From assembly GCA_002305315.1 (NCBI GenBank), contig DBQQ01000003.1, positions 1 to 64,000 on the forward strand: a stretch of 64,000 nucleotides of DNA. Reading direction: 5' to 3'. Origin of the DNA: Clostridiales bacterium UBA1390 (GTDB lineage Bacteria; Bacillota; Clostridia; Lachnospirales; Bianqueaceae). The position numbers and the translations under genes are program-made. The notes under the pieces are model-generated. The model was not told the DNA's origin and did not search any database. It saw nothing but the letters and a program-made list of their open reading frames with translations. Below, piece after piece: positions 46,829-55,443 of the stretch (position 1 is its first letter; the number at the start of each line of letters is the position of its first letter).

Positions 46829-48028
46829 TCAGTACTGATCACTCTGGAGAAAATCCGCCAGGTGTACCATTTTCACGCCATTAATGTTCCCCGTGGCCCA
46901 CTCGTCCAGCGTTACCACATATTTAGGGTAGTGGTCTTTAATCGCAAGAAGATTGGCGATCTCTCGATCCGATTCCTCGGGCAACGTACGGCACACCTGA
47001 ACATACATACGTTCATCGCGACGTACTACCACAAAATCAATTTCTTTCGTTCCGTTTTTCCCAATGTAGATTTCATAGCCTCTCCTGCGCAATTCAAAAT
47101 ATACAATGTTCTCCAACATGGCTGCTATCGACTTCGGGTTAAACCCCATCATGCAGTATTTTAAGGAGACATCTGCCAGGTAAAATTTCTCCTGTGTTTT
47201 TAGCACAGATTTTCCCTGCAAATCATATCGCTGGCAGCGATAGATCACAAATGCCTTTTCCAACCAGTTTAGATAATTATATACAGCTTCAATAGATAGG
47301 GAACGCCTCTCGCTTTTGAGGAACTTTACAATCGTATTCGCCGAGAAGGTCTTACCGACATTCTCTATGATATACTTTACAACTCGATTGAACAAATCAA
47401 AGTTCATGATATTATGTCGCTTCACAATATCATTCGTAATGACCGAATGATAGATTCCCTCCACGATCTGATAGGCAGAGTGCTCCTCAAAGTTTCCAAG
47501 TGCCACAATGGGAAATCCGCCTAACCGCAGATATTCATTGAGCAACTCTCTCGGAGAACGAGAATCTGATTTTTTGAACTCCAGATATTCCGCAAATGAC
47601 AGCGTATATATCGGGATGGAAATATATCGTCCTGTCAAATAGGTTGAGATTTCGCTTGACATGAGCTTGGAATTTGAACCCGTGACATAAATATCGGTAT
47701 TTGCATTTTCCAGCAGACTGTTCACAGCTTTCTCCCAGCCATCAATCTCCTGCACTTCGTCTAGCAACAGATAGTAGCGTCCTTCATCGGAGATCTGCTC
47801 TTTGATCTCTCTATACATATCTTTGTCTGTCATTCCATCTTCAAAATCCTCCGATGTATAGCGCATACCAATAATGTGGTCGGCGGCAACACCACTTTCA
47901 AGCAGATCCTCTCTCAGCATATCCAATATCGTCGACTTACCGCAGCGCCGAATCCCTGCCAATATCTTTACAAGTGGGACATCTCGATAGGTTTTCAGCA
48001 TATTCATATAGTGTGGGCGGATAATCAT
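46829..48028 (-). CDS. AAA-type ATPase with DUF4143 domain
   Basis: About 399 residues. An N-terminal ATPase (AAA_14) has Walker A GIRRCGKST (about residues 25-33), Walker B YYLLLDEVQEI and sensor TGSNSKLMSSE. The C-terminal DUF4143 domain has KYIIENVGKTFSANTI, FYLADVSLKYCMMG and the nuclease-like EIDFVVVRRDERMYVQVCRTL. The start at 48028 has GAGGAGG upstream. Members are widespread single genes of uncertain role, often duplicated and variable between strains. It is flanked by the two 67-bp repeats, which suggests insertion or duplication. Confidence 0.9.
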   Translation of the reverse strand: MIIRPHYMNMLKTYRDVPLVKILAGIRRCGKSTILDMLREDLLESGVAADHIIGMRYTSEDFEDGMTDKDMYREIKEQISDEGRYYLLLDEVQEIDGWEKAVNSLLENANTDIYVTGSNSKLMSSEISTYLTGRYISIPIYTLSFAEYLEFKKSDSRSPRELLNEYLRLGGFPIVALGNFEEHSAYQIVEGIYHSVITNDIVKRHNIMNFDLFNRVVKYIIENVGKTFSANTIVKFLKSERRSLSIEAVYNYLNWLEKAFVIYRCQRYDLQGKSVLKTQEKFYLADVSLKYCMMGFNPKSIAAMLENIVYFELRRRGYEIYIGKNGTKEIDFVVVRRDERMYVQVCRTLPEESDREIANLLAIKDHYPKYVVTLDEWATGNINGVKMVHLADFLQSDQY

Positions 48029-48150
48029 ATGGCACACCTCCTCGCATTCCACTTATAGAATACCCAAAAACTCAATAAAAGTCAATAGTTTTTCATTGCA
48101 ATCCGAAAAAACTTCGCGATGTTCAGATTTTTTCAGACACAAAAGAAAAG

Positions 48151-48217
48151 CCTCCCGCCCAAATCATCAAAAAACAGGCACAAACTTTACTGGTTCCGGT
48201 AAAGTTTGTGCCTGTTT
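48151..48217. repeat. 67-bp direct repeat copy 2
   Basis: It is 64 of 67 identical to 46747-46813, including a 19-bp stem (48172-48190 with 48199-48217). This copy has no gene ending in it: the bases that encode the last residues of the small membrane protein in copy 1 are here non-coding. This suggests the 3' end of that gene plus its terminator was duplicated. Confidence 0.85.
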
Positions 48218-48285
48218 GACAATACCGCTGTTTCGAAATCATTCAGATATGCGTCAAGAAAACTCTCTGCCGCAGCGGTCCCTTT

Positions 48286-48828
48286 CTATACAAATTCATA
48301 GCGGAGAATCGCACAGTTCGGGATCCCGAACGCCGCATACTCCTGATTCGTCATGTCCTGAAAATAAGAATGGATGACCCTGGATATCCCGTTATGCGCC
48401 ACCAGAATATAGGTTGTACTCTCTGATTCTGCCCGGAGTTCATCTAAGAGGTTGTATACTCTCTGTGCCAATTGAAGCATGGACTCTCCACCATCATAAC
48501 GGCAGCAAAAATCTTCCTTGGCTTTCTTGAACTCCTCTCCGTCACGCGGTGTTCCTTCCCACTTTCCAAAGTTCTGTTCTTTCAGACGCGGTTCCATCTG
48601 CGCCGGTATTCCCGTGATTTCTGCTATGTGGTTCGCCGTCTCCGCCGCCCGGATCAGGGGAGAATATAGAATTCGATCCGCTCGTATGCCTTCCGCGACG
48701 ATCTTTTGCCCTGTCTCTATCGCCTGCTGATGCCCGCGCTCCGTCAGTTCCACATCGGTGGCGCCGCAGATCTTATTTTCCACATTCCACACTGTTTCTC
48801 CATGACGCACAAAATATAGACATCCCAT
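48286..48828 (-). CDS. Histidine phosphatase family protein (phosphoglycerate mutase-like)
   Basis: 180 residues. Catalytic RHGETVWN at residues 8-15, phosphate-binding Arg in RILYSPLIRAAETA, and the second His in LVAHNGISRVI (about 148). This is the PhoE/CobC/GpmB class. The substrate is unknown. It starts 5 bp after the NifX/FKBP gene. Confidence 0.93.
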   Translation of the reverse strand: MGCLYFVRHGETVWNVENKICGATDVELTERGHQQAIETGQKIVAEGIRADRILYSPLIRAAETANHIAEITGIPAQMEPRLKEQNFGKWEGTPRDGEEFKKAKEDFCCRYDGGESMLQLAQRVYNLLDELRAESESTTYILVAHNGISRVIHSYFQDMTNQEYAAFGIPNCAILRYEFV

Positions 48829-48833
48829 AGGAG

Positions 48834-49727
48834 TTACTTAACCTCGATCAGTTCAATGTGGAAATTCAATTCCTTACCCGCCATCTCATGGTTCGCATCT
48901 AACGTGATAGTCGTATCATCCTTGGCTGTCACCTTGACTGGAAACGGCTGTCCATACTGATTGGCCAAAAACACCTGCTGATTCACCTGCAGATCCTCAG
49001 AACCAGGAAGCTGCGCAATCTCTACTGTAAAAACCGCATCCGGATCCGGCATACCATATGCCTCTTCCGGCATCAAATGCACATCCACAGTCTGTCCTAC
49101 TTCCATATCTGCTACTGCCGCATCAAAGCCACGGATCATCTGTCCCACACCGCATACAAATTCAATCGGCTCTCCCCGATCATAAGAAGCGTCAAATTGT
49201 GTGCCATCATTCAACGTTCCTCTATAATGTACCCGACAAGTTTTTCCCACATTCTTTCCGGTCAATGTCGGTCTGGAACCACAGCCACCACAGCCGCCTC
49301 CGCATGCATGGCCTTCTTCTTGGTCGTGATGACCGCAGCCACCGCAGGAATGTTCTTCTTCCTGTCCATGATGGCCGCAGGTATGTCCCTCTTCATGATG
49401 ATGGTCACAATTGGCTCCTGAAGACACCAGCTCTCCCTTCAAATACGCAGCCACTGCCTCATCCGCATCTCCCTGCGCACCGGCGCACAGTGTCACTCCT
49501 GCTTCCTCCAGGGCTGCCTGCGCACCACCGCCAATGCCTCCACAGATCAGTACATCTACTCCCTGATCCGCCAACAATCCAGCCAACGCACCATGGCCGA
49601 TACCATTCGACCCGATCACCTCACTGGAAACCACCTTCTGATTTTCTACATCATATATCTTGAAAAACTCCGTTCTTCCAAAATGCTGAAATACATTTCC
49701 ATTGTCATACGCAACTGCAATTCTCAT
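48834..49727 (-). CDS. Fusion of NifX-like iron-molybdenum cofactor domain and FKBP/SlyD-type prolyl isomerase
   Basis: About 297 residues in three parts. Residues 1-100 are a NifX/NafY/NifB C-terminal type domain (MRIAVAYDNGNVFQHFGRTE, ICGGIGGGAQAALEEAGV). Residues about 105-155 are a linker very rich in His, Cys, Gly and Glu (for example CDHHHEEGHTCGHHG), an obvious metal-binding stretch. Residues about 160-297 are an FKBP-type peptidyl-prolyl isomerase (HYRGTLNDGTQFDASYDRGEPIEF, GVGQMIRGFDAAVADM). It has a SlyD-like insert-in-flap region and a C-terminal GKELNFHIELIEV. The start at 49727 has AAGAGG upstream. A metallochaperone is the natural reading. No nif genes are near. Confidence 0.88.
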   Translation of the reverse strand: MRIAVAYDNGNVFQHFGRTEFFKIYDVENQKVVSSEVIGSNGIGHGALAGLLADQGVDVLICGGIGGGAQAALEEAGVTLCAGAQGDADEAVAAYLKGELVSSGANCDHHHEEGHTCGHHGQEEEHSCGGCGHHDQEEGHACGGGCGGCGSRPTLTGKNVGKTCRVHYRGTLNDGTQFDASYDRGEPIEFVCGVGQMIRGFDAAVADMEVGQTVDVHLMPEEAYGMPDPDAVFTVEIAQLPGSEDLQVNQQVFLANQYGQPFPVKVTAKDDTTITLDANHEMAGKELNFHIELIEVK

Positions 49728-49843
49728 CTGATAACCTCTTCTTTCTTTTCCAAACATCCTGTCTTTCTTGCAAGACAGATATCTCATGTATTATACAACA
49801 TGCCTCCGTCCGAGTTCAAGACCTCCCGTATAAAAATATACGT

Positions 49844-50704
49844 CTAATTACGCCTCAGCTCTACACACACGATTTCCGGGCGATTATGAAAACGAACAGG
49901 AATCACACTATTACCGATTCCCCGACTGACAATCATATCCGTACCGTCCTCCGAGAACATTCCGGCGTCGTATGTAGGACACAGCCCTTGATTCGGTGCA
50001 ATAAGACCACCTATAAACGGAAGGCGAAACTGGCCGCCATGAGCGTGCCCGCTTAGAACTAGATTCACTCCGCTACTTACGTATAGGTCAAACAGTTCAG
50101 GGCGATGCGATAAAAGGATGGTATAAGAGTCCTCTTCCTTCACCAAGGCGTTCAGATTGCCTTCCATTATTCTCGCATCACTATCCGATGCAAAATCCTT
50201 ATGCACACTCGGATCATTGACTCCCAATACGGAGATGCTCTCTCCTGAACGCGTCAGTTCCAAGCGTTCGTTTTCCAGAATGACAACCCCCTGATCCATC
50301 ATGCCTTGTCTCAAATCCGCATATAAAGACGTGCTTGCTTCATGATTCCCTGTCACATAATAACAAGGCGCTATTTTCACGGCTTCTTCCGTAAAGCGCA
50401 GAGCAATTCCCACATCGGTATCCCGCGAATCGATCAAATCCCCCGTTATTGCAATCATATCGGGTTCGGCCTCTCTCAACATCGTCAACAGCTTCTCGTT
50501 CTCTGTTCCCATCTCGGCACTATGCAAATCTGAGATGTGCGCAATGCGATACCCATCAAATTCAGCCGGCAGCATATGACTCTCAACGATATATGTATTA
50601 CACTCCAGAGCCGTATTACTCCATAAAGTCCATAGAATCAATACCCCTAGGAATGCCAACGAAAGAACTGCCGCCCTTCTCTTCTTTATGTGTTTTGTTC
50701 CCAT
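49844..50704 (-). CDS. Metallophosphoesterase (YkuE-like), membrane-anchored
   Basis: About 286 residues. After an N-terminal membrane anchor (about residues 13-30) comes a calcineurin-like domain: RIAHISDLHSAEMG (D, H), AITGDLIDSRD (GDxxD), YVTGNHE, and SGHAHGGQFRLP. The YkuE/YaeI subgroup acts on UDP-diacylglucosamine or similar lipids. The start at 50704 overlaps the GNAT stop by 19 bp. The true start is uncertain because the ribosome binding site is weak; a longer frame to 50800 is open. Confidence 0.88.
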   Translation of the reverse strand: MGTKHIKKRRAAVLSLAFLGVLILWTLWSNTALECNTYIVESHMLPAEFDGYRIAHISDLHSAEMGTENEKLLTMLREAEPDMIAITGDLIDSRDTDVGIALRFTEEAVKIAPCYYVTGNHEASTSLYADLRQGMMDQGVVILENERLELTRSGESISVLGVNDPSVHKDFASDSDARIMEGNLNALVKEEDSYTILLSHRPELFDLYVSSGVNLVLSGHAHGGQFRLPFIGGLIAPNQGLCPTYDAGMFSEDGTDMIVSRGIGNSVIPVRFHNRPEIVCVELRRN

Positions 50705-51264
50705 TCTTTTCTTGTGATACAGGAGATATATTCCGCGCCTTTTCTTCCCAGCAGCGGCCGCTCTCGGTCCTCTCTCCGATACTGAAACTGGAATCCACAT
50801 TTTTCCTGTACTCGTTTAGATTTCACATTTCCTTCAAAATACATACACCAGATCTTATCCAGATTCAGATCCTGAAAACCATGCCGCAGCATCTCTCGTA
50901 CCGCCTCCGGTATCAGTCCCCGCCCCCAAAACGGTACCCCGATCCAGTATCCAATTTCTCCCTCTGTATCGGCTAGTCCTATATTACTGTATTCTCCCCT
51001 CATGATGCCGATACTTCCTACTGCTTGTTCCGTCTCCTTCAAAACAACCGCATACGTTTCCGGTTCTGACAAAACGCCGCGTATGATCTCACGGCTATTT
51101 TCCACACTGGTATGGACCGGCCATCCCGCCATGGGCCCCACATTTGGATGGCTGGCATAACAGTACAGGTCTCCCGCGTCCTCTTCTGTCCACGGACGCA
51201 GAATCAATCGTTCCGTCTCTAAAATACTTATTTCCAAATCAATCTCCTTCTCCTTGAAACTCAT
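50686..51264 (-). CDS. GNAT family N-acetyltransferase (RimJ/RimL-like)
   Basis: 192 residues. LETERLILRPWTEEDAGDLY at the N-terminus and IGYWIGVPFWGRGLIPEAVREMLRHGF (acetyl-CoA site) are typical of the RimJ/RimL group; NVKSKRVQEKCGFQFQYRRED ends the fold. The start is ATG at 51264, or possibly 51273 or a TTG at 51285. It overlaps the nuclease-like gene by 26 bp. Confidence 0.87.
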   Translation of the reverse strand: MSFKEKEIDLEISILETERLILRPWTEEDAGDLYCYASHPNVGPMAGWPVHTSVENSREIIRGVLSEPETYAVVLKETEQAVGSIGIMRGEYSNIGLADTEGEIGYWIGVPFWGRGLIPEAVREMLRHGFQDLNLDKIWCMYFEGNVKSKRVQEKCGFQFQYRREDRERPLLGRKGAEYISCITRKEWEQNT

Positions 51265-51742
51265 AGTCGGCATGATCCTTTCCAAAATTTCTGGGGGTCC
51301 ATTGTTTCACAAATCCCCGATCATCCACTGAGAAAACATACAGATTCAACACCTTGGCAATCTCCCTCGGAATCCGGCGTAATGCGACCTGGGCTCCTAT
51401 CCAGTATAGACCCAGACCATATTTATACGCACGATTTACATCGCCTCGTCTTGCCCCATTCTGAATGATTCTTTGCGTGTTCATTCGTGTGATCAACTGT
51501 CCCAGTGCCACCAACCAGCCTTCTTTATTCACAGACGACGCAGATTTTGCATAGGATTTTCCCTTACATTCTATGATAAAGCGCTCGCTATTTCTGTTCC
51601 CGCCCACGAGTATCAGATCCGCACCGTGTTGATGTAATCCCGTCTCACGCACCTTTTCCTCATGCCAATTTCCATCTTTTTTATTGATCAAAAATTCTCT
51701 GATGCAATTCACAATGACCTTTTCCGTGAGCTTTTCTGCCAT
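51239..51742 (-). CDS. Predicted PD-(D/E)XK-fold nuclease-like protein
   Basis: About 167 residues. GADLILVGGNRNSERFIIECKGKSYAK (about residues 40-66) has the D...ExK arrangement of restriction-endonuclease-like folds. The remainder is helical. The start at 51742 is preferred because TAGGAG lies upstream. It lies in a chain of overlapping genes (MmcQ/EVE-like, a 100-residue unknown, this, GNAT, phosphoesterase). The role is unknown; nothing proves restriction activity. Confidence 0.7.
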   Translation of the reverse strand: MAEKLTEKVIVNCIREFLINKKDGNWHEEKVRETGLHQHGADLILVGGNRNSERFIIECKGKSYAKSASSVNKEGWLVALGQLITRMNTQRIIQNGARRGDVNRAYKYGLGLYWIGAQVALRRIPREIAKVLNLYVFSVDDRGFVKQWTPRNFGKDHADYEFQGEGD

Positions 51743-51768
51743 CTCTTTTCTCCTATTGCAAACAGTAC

Positions 51769-52071
51769 TCAAAACTGACTGAAGAAATCACTGTAAAATT
51801 TCCGCTTCTGCTCTTCCGTCGTCGGAGATGCTAAATAGACGGTCAGTTTTTCCTTCATCGCCTCATAAATCCTTCTCGCCTGATCTTCGTGGCAGAAAAC
51901 CGTATGGAACATCTCTCCATACACATCGCAGGTAATCGTATGCGGACCCGCTGTTTGCTCTAATGTGATCCTGCAGCGATTGTCAAATTCTTCATCGGCC
52001 AAGATCGTACCATTTTCAAAGCCGGTACCACCCAACGTATCGCCTTCATTAAATGGAATCCACTCCATCAT
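51769..52071 (-). CDS. Hypothetical protein
   Basis: 100 residues, acidic, with a C-terminal helix (EEQKRKFYSDFFSQF). No domain was recognised. AAAGGAGG lies upstream of the ATG at 52071 and it overlaps the MmcQ/EVE gene by 23 bp, so it is probably translated and coupled. Downstream is the nuclease-like gene. Confidence 0.65.
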   Translation of the reverse strand: MMEWIPFNEGDTLGGTGFENGTILADEEFDNRCRITLEQTAGPHTITCDVYGEMFHTVFCHEDQARRIYEAMKEKLTVYLASPTTEEQKRKFYSDFFSQF

Positions 52072-52843
52072 TACCCATCTCCTCCTTTGGCGGCAAACTC
52101 AAGGCGTGGCTCAGCCCACTGGGCATATTGCGCGGTCCTCGAACAGCACTGACGCCATAGGACTTCAACTTTTCCAACGGGTATGCATCCGCCGAGAACT
52201 CATTCAACTTCTTGATCCTCATGACCCGCGTGATATTCAACTCGCCGGGTTCTTTGTCATAGGGAATATCCACTTCCAGCGCCTGACAGCGGTACAATAG
52301 AGCCGAGACCGGCGCGGCCACATACAAATATACGATATCACCCACGGCAATATGGTTGCTCTGCTTCCACAGTATGACGTCCTGCTCCTGAAATGCTTTC
52401 TGCACGTCATAGTATTTCGGGTTTGCCGGTACAATCCATTCCCGCTGTCCGCCCAGACGCGGTGTTCGTTTCTTTTTCTGTGCGCTTGTCTCCTGAAAAC
52501 TCATATCCAGAAGAGAATGTATCGTATCCTGATCCACCGTTCCATCCAGCAATATCGAAATCCAGCTGTCTTTTTTCATATGATATCCCGGCAGAAAGCC
52601 AGCTTGAAGCCGAAGCGAACCTCCCAATACAGGGTCACATTTCACATTCAGGATATCTACCTCTCCCTTCCCAGACAAACCCAGTCGTTCTCTGGGAACA
52701 TTCATAAGTACTCCATACCACTTCCGATTCTCAGCATGACGAAGCACTGCATACGAAGGGGAGGTTTTCCAGAGATACTCTGCCTCTGTTCCGTATCGCA
52801 TAGACGCATACTGCAAAATCTCTTTTCGCTCTTTCTTTCCCAT
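52049..52843 (-). CDS. MmcQ/YjbR domain fused to an EVE/PUA-like domain
   Basis: 264 residues. Residues about 1-120 are an MmcQ/YjbR fold (YLWKTSPSYAVLRHAENRKWYG, VKCDPVLGGSLRLQAGFLPGYHMKKDSWISI). Residues about 130-230 resemble an EVE/PUA domain (REWIVPANPKYYDVQKAF, VGDIVYLYVAAPVSALLYRCQALEV), which binds modified bases in known members. The first gene of the overlapping chain; 21 bp after the methyltransferase. Confidence 0.83.
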   Translation of the reverse strand: MGKKERKEILQYASMRYGTEAEYLWKTSPSYAVLRHAENRKWYGVLMNVPRERLGLSGKGEVDILNVKCDPVLGGSLRLQAGFLPGYHMKKDSWISILLDGTVDQDTIHSLLDMSFQETSAQKKKRTPRLGGQREWIVPANPKYYDVQKAFQEQDVILWKQSNHIAVGDIVYLYVAAPVSALLYRCQALEVDIPYDKEPGELNITRVMRIKKLNEFSADAYPLEKLKSYGVSAVRGPRNMPSGLSHALSLPPKEEMGNDGVDSI

Positions 52844-52864
52844 ATGGATCCCTTCCTCGGCCGC

Positions 52865-53650
52865 CTACCATTTCACACATAGATTCGCTAGATAATCATT
52901 CGCATAGGCTGTCAGACGGTTCTCTGGATTCTTGGATTCATAAAAATCCAGCATAGCAAACCCCTGCTTCAGCTGTCCCCGGATCTGCTCTTCCCATGTA
53001 TGGCTGAACTCATAACCATATTCCGGGTGAATCGTTACGCGTCCCGCCTCCTCCATCTCTCTGGAATTAAATGGCAACGAAAACATAAGCCGCAATTCCT
53101 GGTCTGGATGATCCCATACTACATCGTCGTCAAACATATAGATCCATGGATTCATATACCCTACCATGAGCAGTCCCCCTTTTCTCAACACCCGGTAAGA
53201 CTCCTTCCACATGGTATCCAGTTCTTCGATATATACATTAGAAACCGGACAAAAGATGATATCAAAACTCTCGTCTTCAAAGGGAAATGTTTGGGTCATA
53301 TCGGAGAGCACCGTCCGGATGGATATTCCTTCCCTTTCCGCCACCATTCTATCCGCTTCCAGCTGATATTGGGAATAATCCATAATCGTAACATCATAAC
53401 CGTGAGAGGCAAATATGGGGCCCTGTTGTCCTCCACCACAGGCAAGCCCTAAAAGCTTTTTCCCTGGAGCTCTCTCAAACCATTCCTCCGGCACGGTTTT
53501 CCCAACCGTAAGGACAACCTGAATCGGTCCGTCTTTCTGCTTCACATAGTCCTCATGCGAAATAGGAATCGTATAAGGATTGGCCTTTTTTCGGGATACC
53601 TCGTTCCATCTCCTCTGATTATACTCTAAATAGCCGCTCATCTGACTCAC
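52865..53650 (-). CDS. Class I SAM-dependent methyltransferase
   Basis: 261 residues. LLGLACGGGQQGPIFASHG (about residues 65-83) is the SAM glycine motif, followed by TIMDYSQYQ (acidic end of beta-2) and DESFDIIFCPVSNVYIEEL. Belongs to the methyltransferase_11-like group; substrate unknown. GGAGGTGAG lies upstream. It precedes the MmcQ/EVE gene by 21 bp and may lead the operon. Confidence 0.9.
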   Translation of the reverse strand: MSQMSGYLEYNQRRWNEVSRKKANPYTIPISHEDYVKQKDGPIQVVLTVGKTVPEEWFERAPGKKLLGLACGGGQQGPIFASHGYDVTIMDYSQYQLEADRMVAEREGISIRTVLSDMTQTFPFEDESFDIIFCPVSNVYIEELDTMWKESYRVLRKGGLLMVGYMNPWIYMFDDDVVWDHPDQELRLMFSLPFNSREMEEAGRVTIHPEYGYEFSHTWEEQIRGQLKQGFAMLDFYESKNPENRLTAYANDYLANLCVKW

Positions 53651-53756
53651 CTCCGCTTTTCTCCCATTATACGGAAAAGCGTTTCCATTGTCAAGATGAT
53701 CGAGTGTCCCCTCTACGCCACATCCGTGCTAAGGAATCGTACAGGCGTTGTTCTCT

Positions 53757-54017
53757 TTAGCACTCAGACTGGTGAATTTCGATGGTACCAGACATACCGG
53801 AAATATAATCACTTCCAAAAACTGCCTGGCCCAATTCATAGAGTCCACTGGCCGAGCCAAAATCCCCATAGAACATCACTACATCGTCCCATGGCACATC
53901 CGCAAAATTAGATAGTTCCAGTTCTAAGGGAAGCTGCGCATACAGTTCTGCTGCTGCCGTTGTATCATACAGTTGAAAGGTCGCCGTATGTCCCTCGGAA
54001 GTGATACGGATAATCAT
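53757..54017 (-). CDS. Cyclophilin-like fold protein, apparently with an internal deletion
   Basis: 86 residues. The start (MIIRITSEGHTATFQLYDTTAAAELYAQLPLEL) and the end (MFYGDFGSASGLYELG...GTIEIHQ) both match small cyclophilin-like fold proteins. About 35 residues that normally separate these blocks are missing, without loss of frame. No ribosome binding site precedes the ATG and a coding-like fragment ending in TGA abuts it (54018-54110). It may be a decaying gene. The family is recognised by similarity of short blocks; confidence is moderate. Confidence 0.6.
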   Translation of the reverse strand: MIIRITSEGHTATFQLYDTTAAAELYAQLPLELELSNFADVPWDDVVMFYGDFGSASGLYELGQAVFGSDYISGMSGTIEIHQSEC

Positions 54018-54263
54018 ATCCGATTGCCGTGTTTCTCATCGGTAACGGCCTCACACCACTCGTTGAAGATTTTCTCGCCGGTAACCTCAACGGTAATATG
54101 AATTGCACATAAATACCGCCTTACGGATCCTGAAATTCACTCTTTATCCGTGTTTAGTATAGCATCTCTGACGATAAAATAGCAAATACTTATATTCAAT
54201 ATAAATCGATAGTTGAAACCTATCGCTTGTTTTGCTATACCAAAAAATAAGGAGGCGATTCTC

Positions 54264-55164
54264 ATGGAACTTCGAGTTCTTCAGTATTTCCTTGCAGTGG
54301 CAAGAGAACAAAGTATTTCCGGCGCAGCCCAGACACTGCATTTATCCCAGCCCACCCTATCCACCCAACTCAAAGCCATGGAAGAAGAACTGGGCAAACA
54401 ACTCTTGATTCGAGGAACACCTGGTTCCCGAAAGGTTACTCTGACCGAAGAAGGGATGATTTTACGTAAACGTGCGGAAGAAATACTATCTCTGGTAAAG
54501 AGGACGGAAAACGAAATTACTCTCTCGGACCAGTCAATAGCCGGAGATGTTTACATCGGGGCGGGTGAATCGGATGGCATCCGCTTACTTACGCGTGTTG
54601 CCCAAAAGGTGCAGTCAGAGTATCCGCATATTCATTTCCATATTTCCAGCGGAGGCGGAAAAGATGTTTTAGAAAGCCTGGATAAAGGCCTGATCGATTT
54701 TGGACTCCTTTTGCAGGCCGTGGATATTTCCAAATATGAGATACTTGAAATCCCAGGTAAAGAGCATTGGGAGGGTACTGATGCACATAAATTCTCCATT
54801 GGCGAAAAAGAAACAGATCGTTCCCGAAGATCTGTGGGACAAACCATTGATTATATCTCGCCAGGAGTCTTCCCGTTCACTGCTATCCTCCTGGCTGAAG
54901 CGAGATATCTCAGAACTCAATGTGGTAGCGACCTACAACCTTCTGTATAACGGATCTCTTATGGTAGAAGAGGTCATGGGATACGCTCTCTGTCTGGATC
55001 ACATCATCAATACCACGGGAGACAGTAGGCTTTGTTTCCGCCCCTTTTCGCCGCAGCTGGAACTTGGTGTATCCCTAGTTTGGAAAAGATATCAAATGTT
55101 CTCCAAAGCTGCAGAAAAATATTTGAATTTCATACGCTCTCATTTGGAAGCATCCATGAACTGA
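54264..55164 (+). pseudogene. LysR-family regulator with a +1 frameshift
   Basis: The N-terminal half (MELRVLQYFLAVAREQSISGAAQTLHLSQPTLSTQLKAMEEELG) is a complete LysR helix-turn-helix, read from the ATG at 54264 with GGAGGCGA upstream. At about 54769-54776 the expected TGGGGGGTACTG reads TGGGAGGGTACTG, one base longer. The frame then jumps, the first frame stops at 54950, and the C-terminal effector domain (LMHINSPLAKKKQIVPEDLWDKPLIISRQ to HLEASMN) continues in another frame to 55164. A single insertion restores the full protein. It is likely inactive, unless the difference is a sequencing error. Confidence 0.8.
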
Positions 55165-55258
55165 ATGAAGCGACTGTTTTTTCTCTCCAATGAGAATCTT
55201 CACAAATGAGAAACGGTATCAATCTAATATGAAATAGCCTTGTATCGGGGTTGCGTAA

Positions 55259-55284
55259 AACCGGTTCTTTGACCAGAACCGGTT
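55259..55284. terminator. 10-bp perfect inverted repeat after the LysR relic
   Basis: Stem AACCGGTTCT/AGAACCGGTT, loop TTGACC. The plus-strand side is followed by CCCCCC rather than T, so it is a poor terminator in that direction; the minus-strand side is followed by TTTT. The stem is visible; function uncertain. Confidence 0.5.
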
Positions 55285-55390
55285 CCCCCCTCCTTAATGA
55301 ATGATCAGTTTGATTATGTCTCTTATCCTCTCAGAAATGAGTTCGTATTGCAGCTTCTTTTTGCAATATCCGTCCCCAGCGTATTCCATC

Positions 55391-55419
55391 TTTACAATTC
55401 GTATTCTTTGTGATATCAT
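55391..55419 (+). promoter_or_regulatory. Probable promoter of the orphan nuclease-like gene
   Basis: TTTACA (55391-55396), 17 bases, TATCAT (55414-55419), 24 bp before the ATG. GAAAGGGG precedes the start codon. A moderate to good match. Confidence 0.6.
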
Positions 55420-55443
55420 AAGACATACGAAAGGGGCGATCCT

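Noticed and set aside
46747..48217. Integron attC or insertion-sequence ends
   Set aside because: The repeats are direct and contain terminator-like hairpins; no integrase or transposase lies between them and no target duplication was seen.
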